The notes under the pieces were generated by a model that worked only from the letters and a program-made list of their open reading frames with translations, searched no databases and was not told where the DNA came from. Shown one piece after another: positions 6,612 to 7,328 of a stretch of 7,328 nucleotides of DNA. Source of the DNA: an uncultured Eggerthellaceae bacterium (GTDB lineage: Bacteria > Actinomycetota > Coriobacteriia > Coriobacteriales > Eggerthellaceae); NCBI GenBank assembly GCA_934630905.1, contig CAKTXN010000084.1, positions 1 to 7,328 of the forward strand. Direction: 5' to 3'. A program made the position numbers and the translations under genes. How positions within the stretch are numbered: position 1 is the first letter of the stretch; every line of letters begins with the position of its first letter.

Positions 6612-6649
6612 CAGCTCGGCAACTCCCGATTAAAGGAAAAGCCGAGCTG
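6612..6649 (-). terminator. 9-bp inverted repeat, possible terminator of the coupling-protein operon
   Basis: CAGCTCGGC (6612-6620) and GCCGAGCTG (6641-6649) are perfect inverted arms around a 20-base loop. Reading on the minus strand the hairpin is followed by TTCCTTTT, an interrupted T-run, which would suit termination of transcripts from the coupling-protein gene 220 bases upstream. It also abuts the promoter of the fusion gene, so an operator role is possible. Confidence 0.45.
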
Positions 6650-6812
6650 CACCTTCGCAGCGTAGCGCAAACGGGCGCGCCACCAAGCACAGCGACGTCC
6701 GCATGCTGCCACGCGCCCACCGCACCGTGCGCACCCCTGTTGCGCTTCCGCTGCACCGCCCGCACGCCGTCACGCCCGCAATAGCACGCCGCGACCTTGC
6801 ACAATGCGACAA

Positions 6813-6828
6813 GCCTCCGCTACGCCGC
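6813..6828. repeat. 16-bp direct repeat, copy 1
   Basis: GCCTCCGCTACGCCGC, identical to the copy at 6861-6876, 48 bases apart start to start. A shorter inverted match, GCGTAGCG (6660-6667), could pair with its CGCTACGC core. Confidence 0.8.
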
Positions 6829-6860
6829 AAGCCGCCCTACGCACCCACCACACCACGCGC

Positions 6861-6876
6861 GCCTCCGCTACGCCGC
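6861..6876. repeat. 16-bp direct repeat, copy 2 (spans the coupling-protein stop codon)
   Basis: An identical copy of GCCTCCGCTACGCCGC. It contains the last Ala-Ala codons and the TAG stop (6870-6868) of the coupling-protein gene, so copy 1 looks like a duplicate of the gene's 3' tip placed downstream. Confidence 0.8.
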
Positions 6877-7328
6877 GCAATTTTCATCATCCAGGGGCAG
6901 CTCTTCAAACCACCAGTCATCTTCATCCCAAGGGCATTCCTCTTCGTCGAAGCAGTCGTCATCCTCCGACGGACCCTCGTCCGCCGCGCTCCGCAACTCC
7001 GCACCCGAACTTGGCTCTGGCGCGAAACCTTCCACCCGCGCCTCTTCGTACTCCGCGTACGCAGGATGCAATTCCAGCTGATTTGCCGCCTGGAGCTGGC
7101 CTTTCTCACCACGTCGGAAAATCCACCACTGACCTTGGGGCGTTTCCAGCAAAGCGCTGGCGGTGCGATTCGCACGCACCCCGAAGTACTGAGCGGTCTC
7201 CACATCCTGAAATGCCATGACCAGCTGAGTGTCGCAGTTGCCCACAATGGCGTTGGCGGCATCGCTGCCGTAACGCGCCGAAAGCTGGCTGACCGTCTGG
7301 CAAACCACCGTGCAGCTGATTTCACGAC
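6868..7328 (-). CDS. VirD4/TraG-type IV coupling protein, C-terminal fragment
   Basis: The last 153 codons of a gene entering from the right edge; the frame is open to the edge, so the internal GTG at 7308 is not the true start. The sequence REISCTVVCQTVSQLSARYG, then a GNCDTQLVMAFQDVETAQYFG-type segment, matches the conserved C-terminal part of VirD4/TraG/TraD ATPases. These hexameric, membrane-anchored ATPases feed DNA-relaxase complexes or protein effectors into a type IV secretion channel. The Walker motifs would lie outside the window. After about residue 100 of the fragment comes a tail with many Asp, Glu and Trp (EDDDCFDEEECPWDEDDWWF), possibly a substrate-docking region as known for acidic tails in this family. 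Its presence suggests an integrated conjugative element on the right. Confidence 0.85.
   Translation of the reverse strand, partial: REISCTVVCQTVSQLSARYGSDAANAIVGNCDTQLVMAFQDVETAQYFGVRANRTASALLETPQGQWWIFRRGEKGQLQAANQLELHPAYAEYEEARVEGFAPEPSSGAELRSAADEGPSEDDDCFDEEECPWDEDDWWFEELPLDDENCAA

Larger units (their letters stand above)
6530..6867. other. 338-base intergenic region, C-rich on the plus strand
   Basis: Between the coupling-protein stop and the fusion-gene start I find no convincing gene. The stretch holds the inverted repeat at 6612-6649, the -10 box at 6589-6594 and one copy of a 16-bp direct repeat. From about 6660 to 6860 the plus strand is rich in C and poor in G, with many short CGC/CAC/CCGC strings. 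Open frames crossing it encode only Arg/Ala/Cys-rich low-complexity peptides without a recognisable start context. Confidence 0.6.

Noticed and set aside
6397..6830. Minus-strand frames of 135 and 66 residues upstream of and overlapping the fusion gene
   Set aside because: Low-complexity Arg/Ala/Cys-rich translations crossing the inverted repeat, with no family resemblance and overlap with a better-supported gene.

Overview
The window is GC-rich DNA, and every gene I can support reads on the minus strand. The actinobacterial-looking proteins, the T-box leader and the fragment of conjugation machinery would fit a high-GC Gram-positive, perhaps a gut Coriobacteriia/Eggerthellales relative. This lineage is a guess from style; nothing in the window proves it.

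Read in the direction of transcription (right to left), the layout is as follows. (1) 7328-6868: the C-terminal part of a VirD4/TraG-type coupling protein, ending in a long acidic, tryptophan-rich tail. (2) 6867-6530: a 338-base intergenic stretch with a 16-bp direct repeat, a 9-bp inverted repeat and a perfect -10 box. (3) 6529-4919: a 536-residue protein that appears to join an N-terminal DUF4365-like (PD-(D/E)XK-type) domain, an Ala/Gly-rich linker with a glycine-zipper pattern, and a C-terminal DarT-like ADP-ribosyltransferase domain. (4) 4918-4634: a terminator hairpin, an AT-rich dyad and a possible promoter. (5) 4633-2156: pheT, the phenylalanyl-tRNA synthetase beta subunit, with no pheS beside it. 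(6) About 2070-1720: a T-box riboswitch whose specifier (UGG) and discriminator-pairing base both fit tRNA-Trp. (7) 1591-1: an ECF transporter operon with an S component resembling TrpP, an ATPase, and the start of a second ATPase.

The T-box and the ECF genes make a coherent unit: uncharged tRNA-Trp should stabilise the antiterminator and allow synthesis of a probable tryptophan importer. The T-component gene is not seen and may lie beyond the left edge.

The most unusual item is the two-domain putative DNA-targeting protein between a conjugation gene and pheT. Its domain architecture suggests a toxin, defence or effector role. It has no DarG-like macrodomain antitoxin in the window. These assignments rest on motif recognition by eye; no database search was run.
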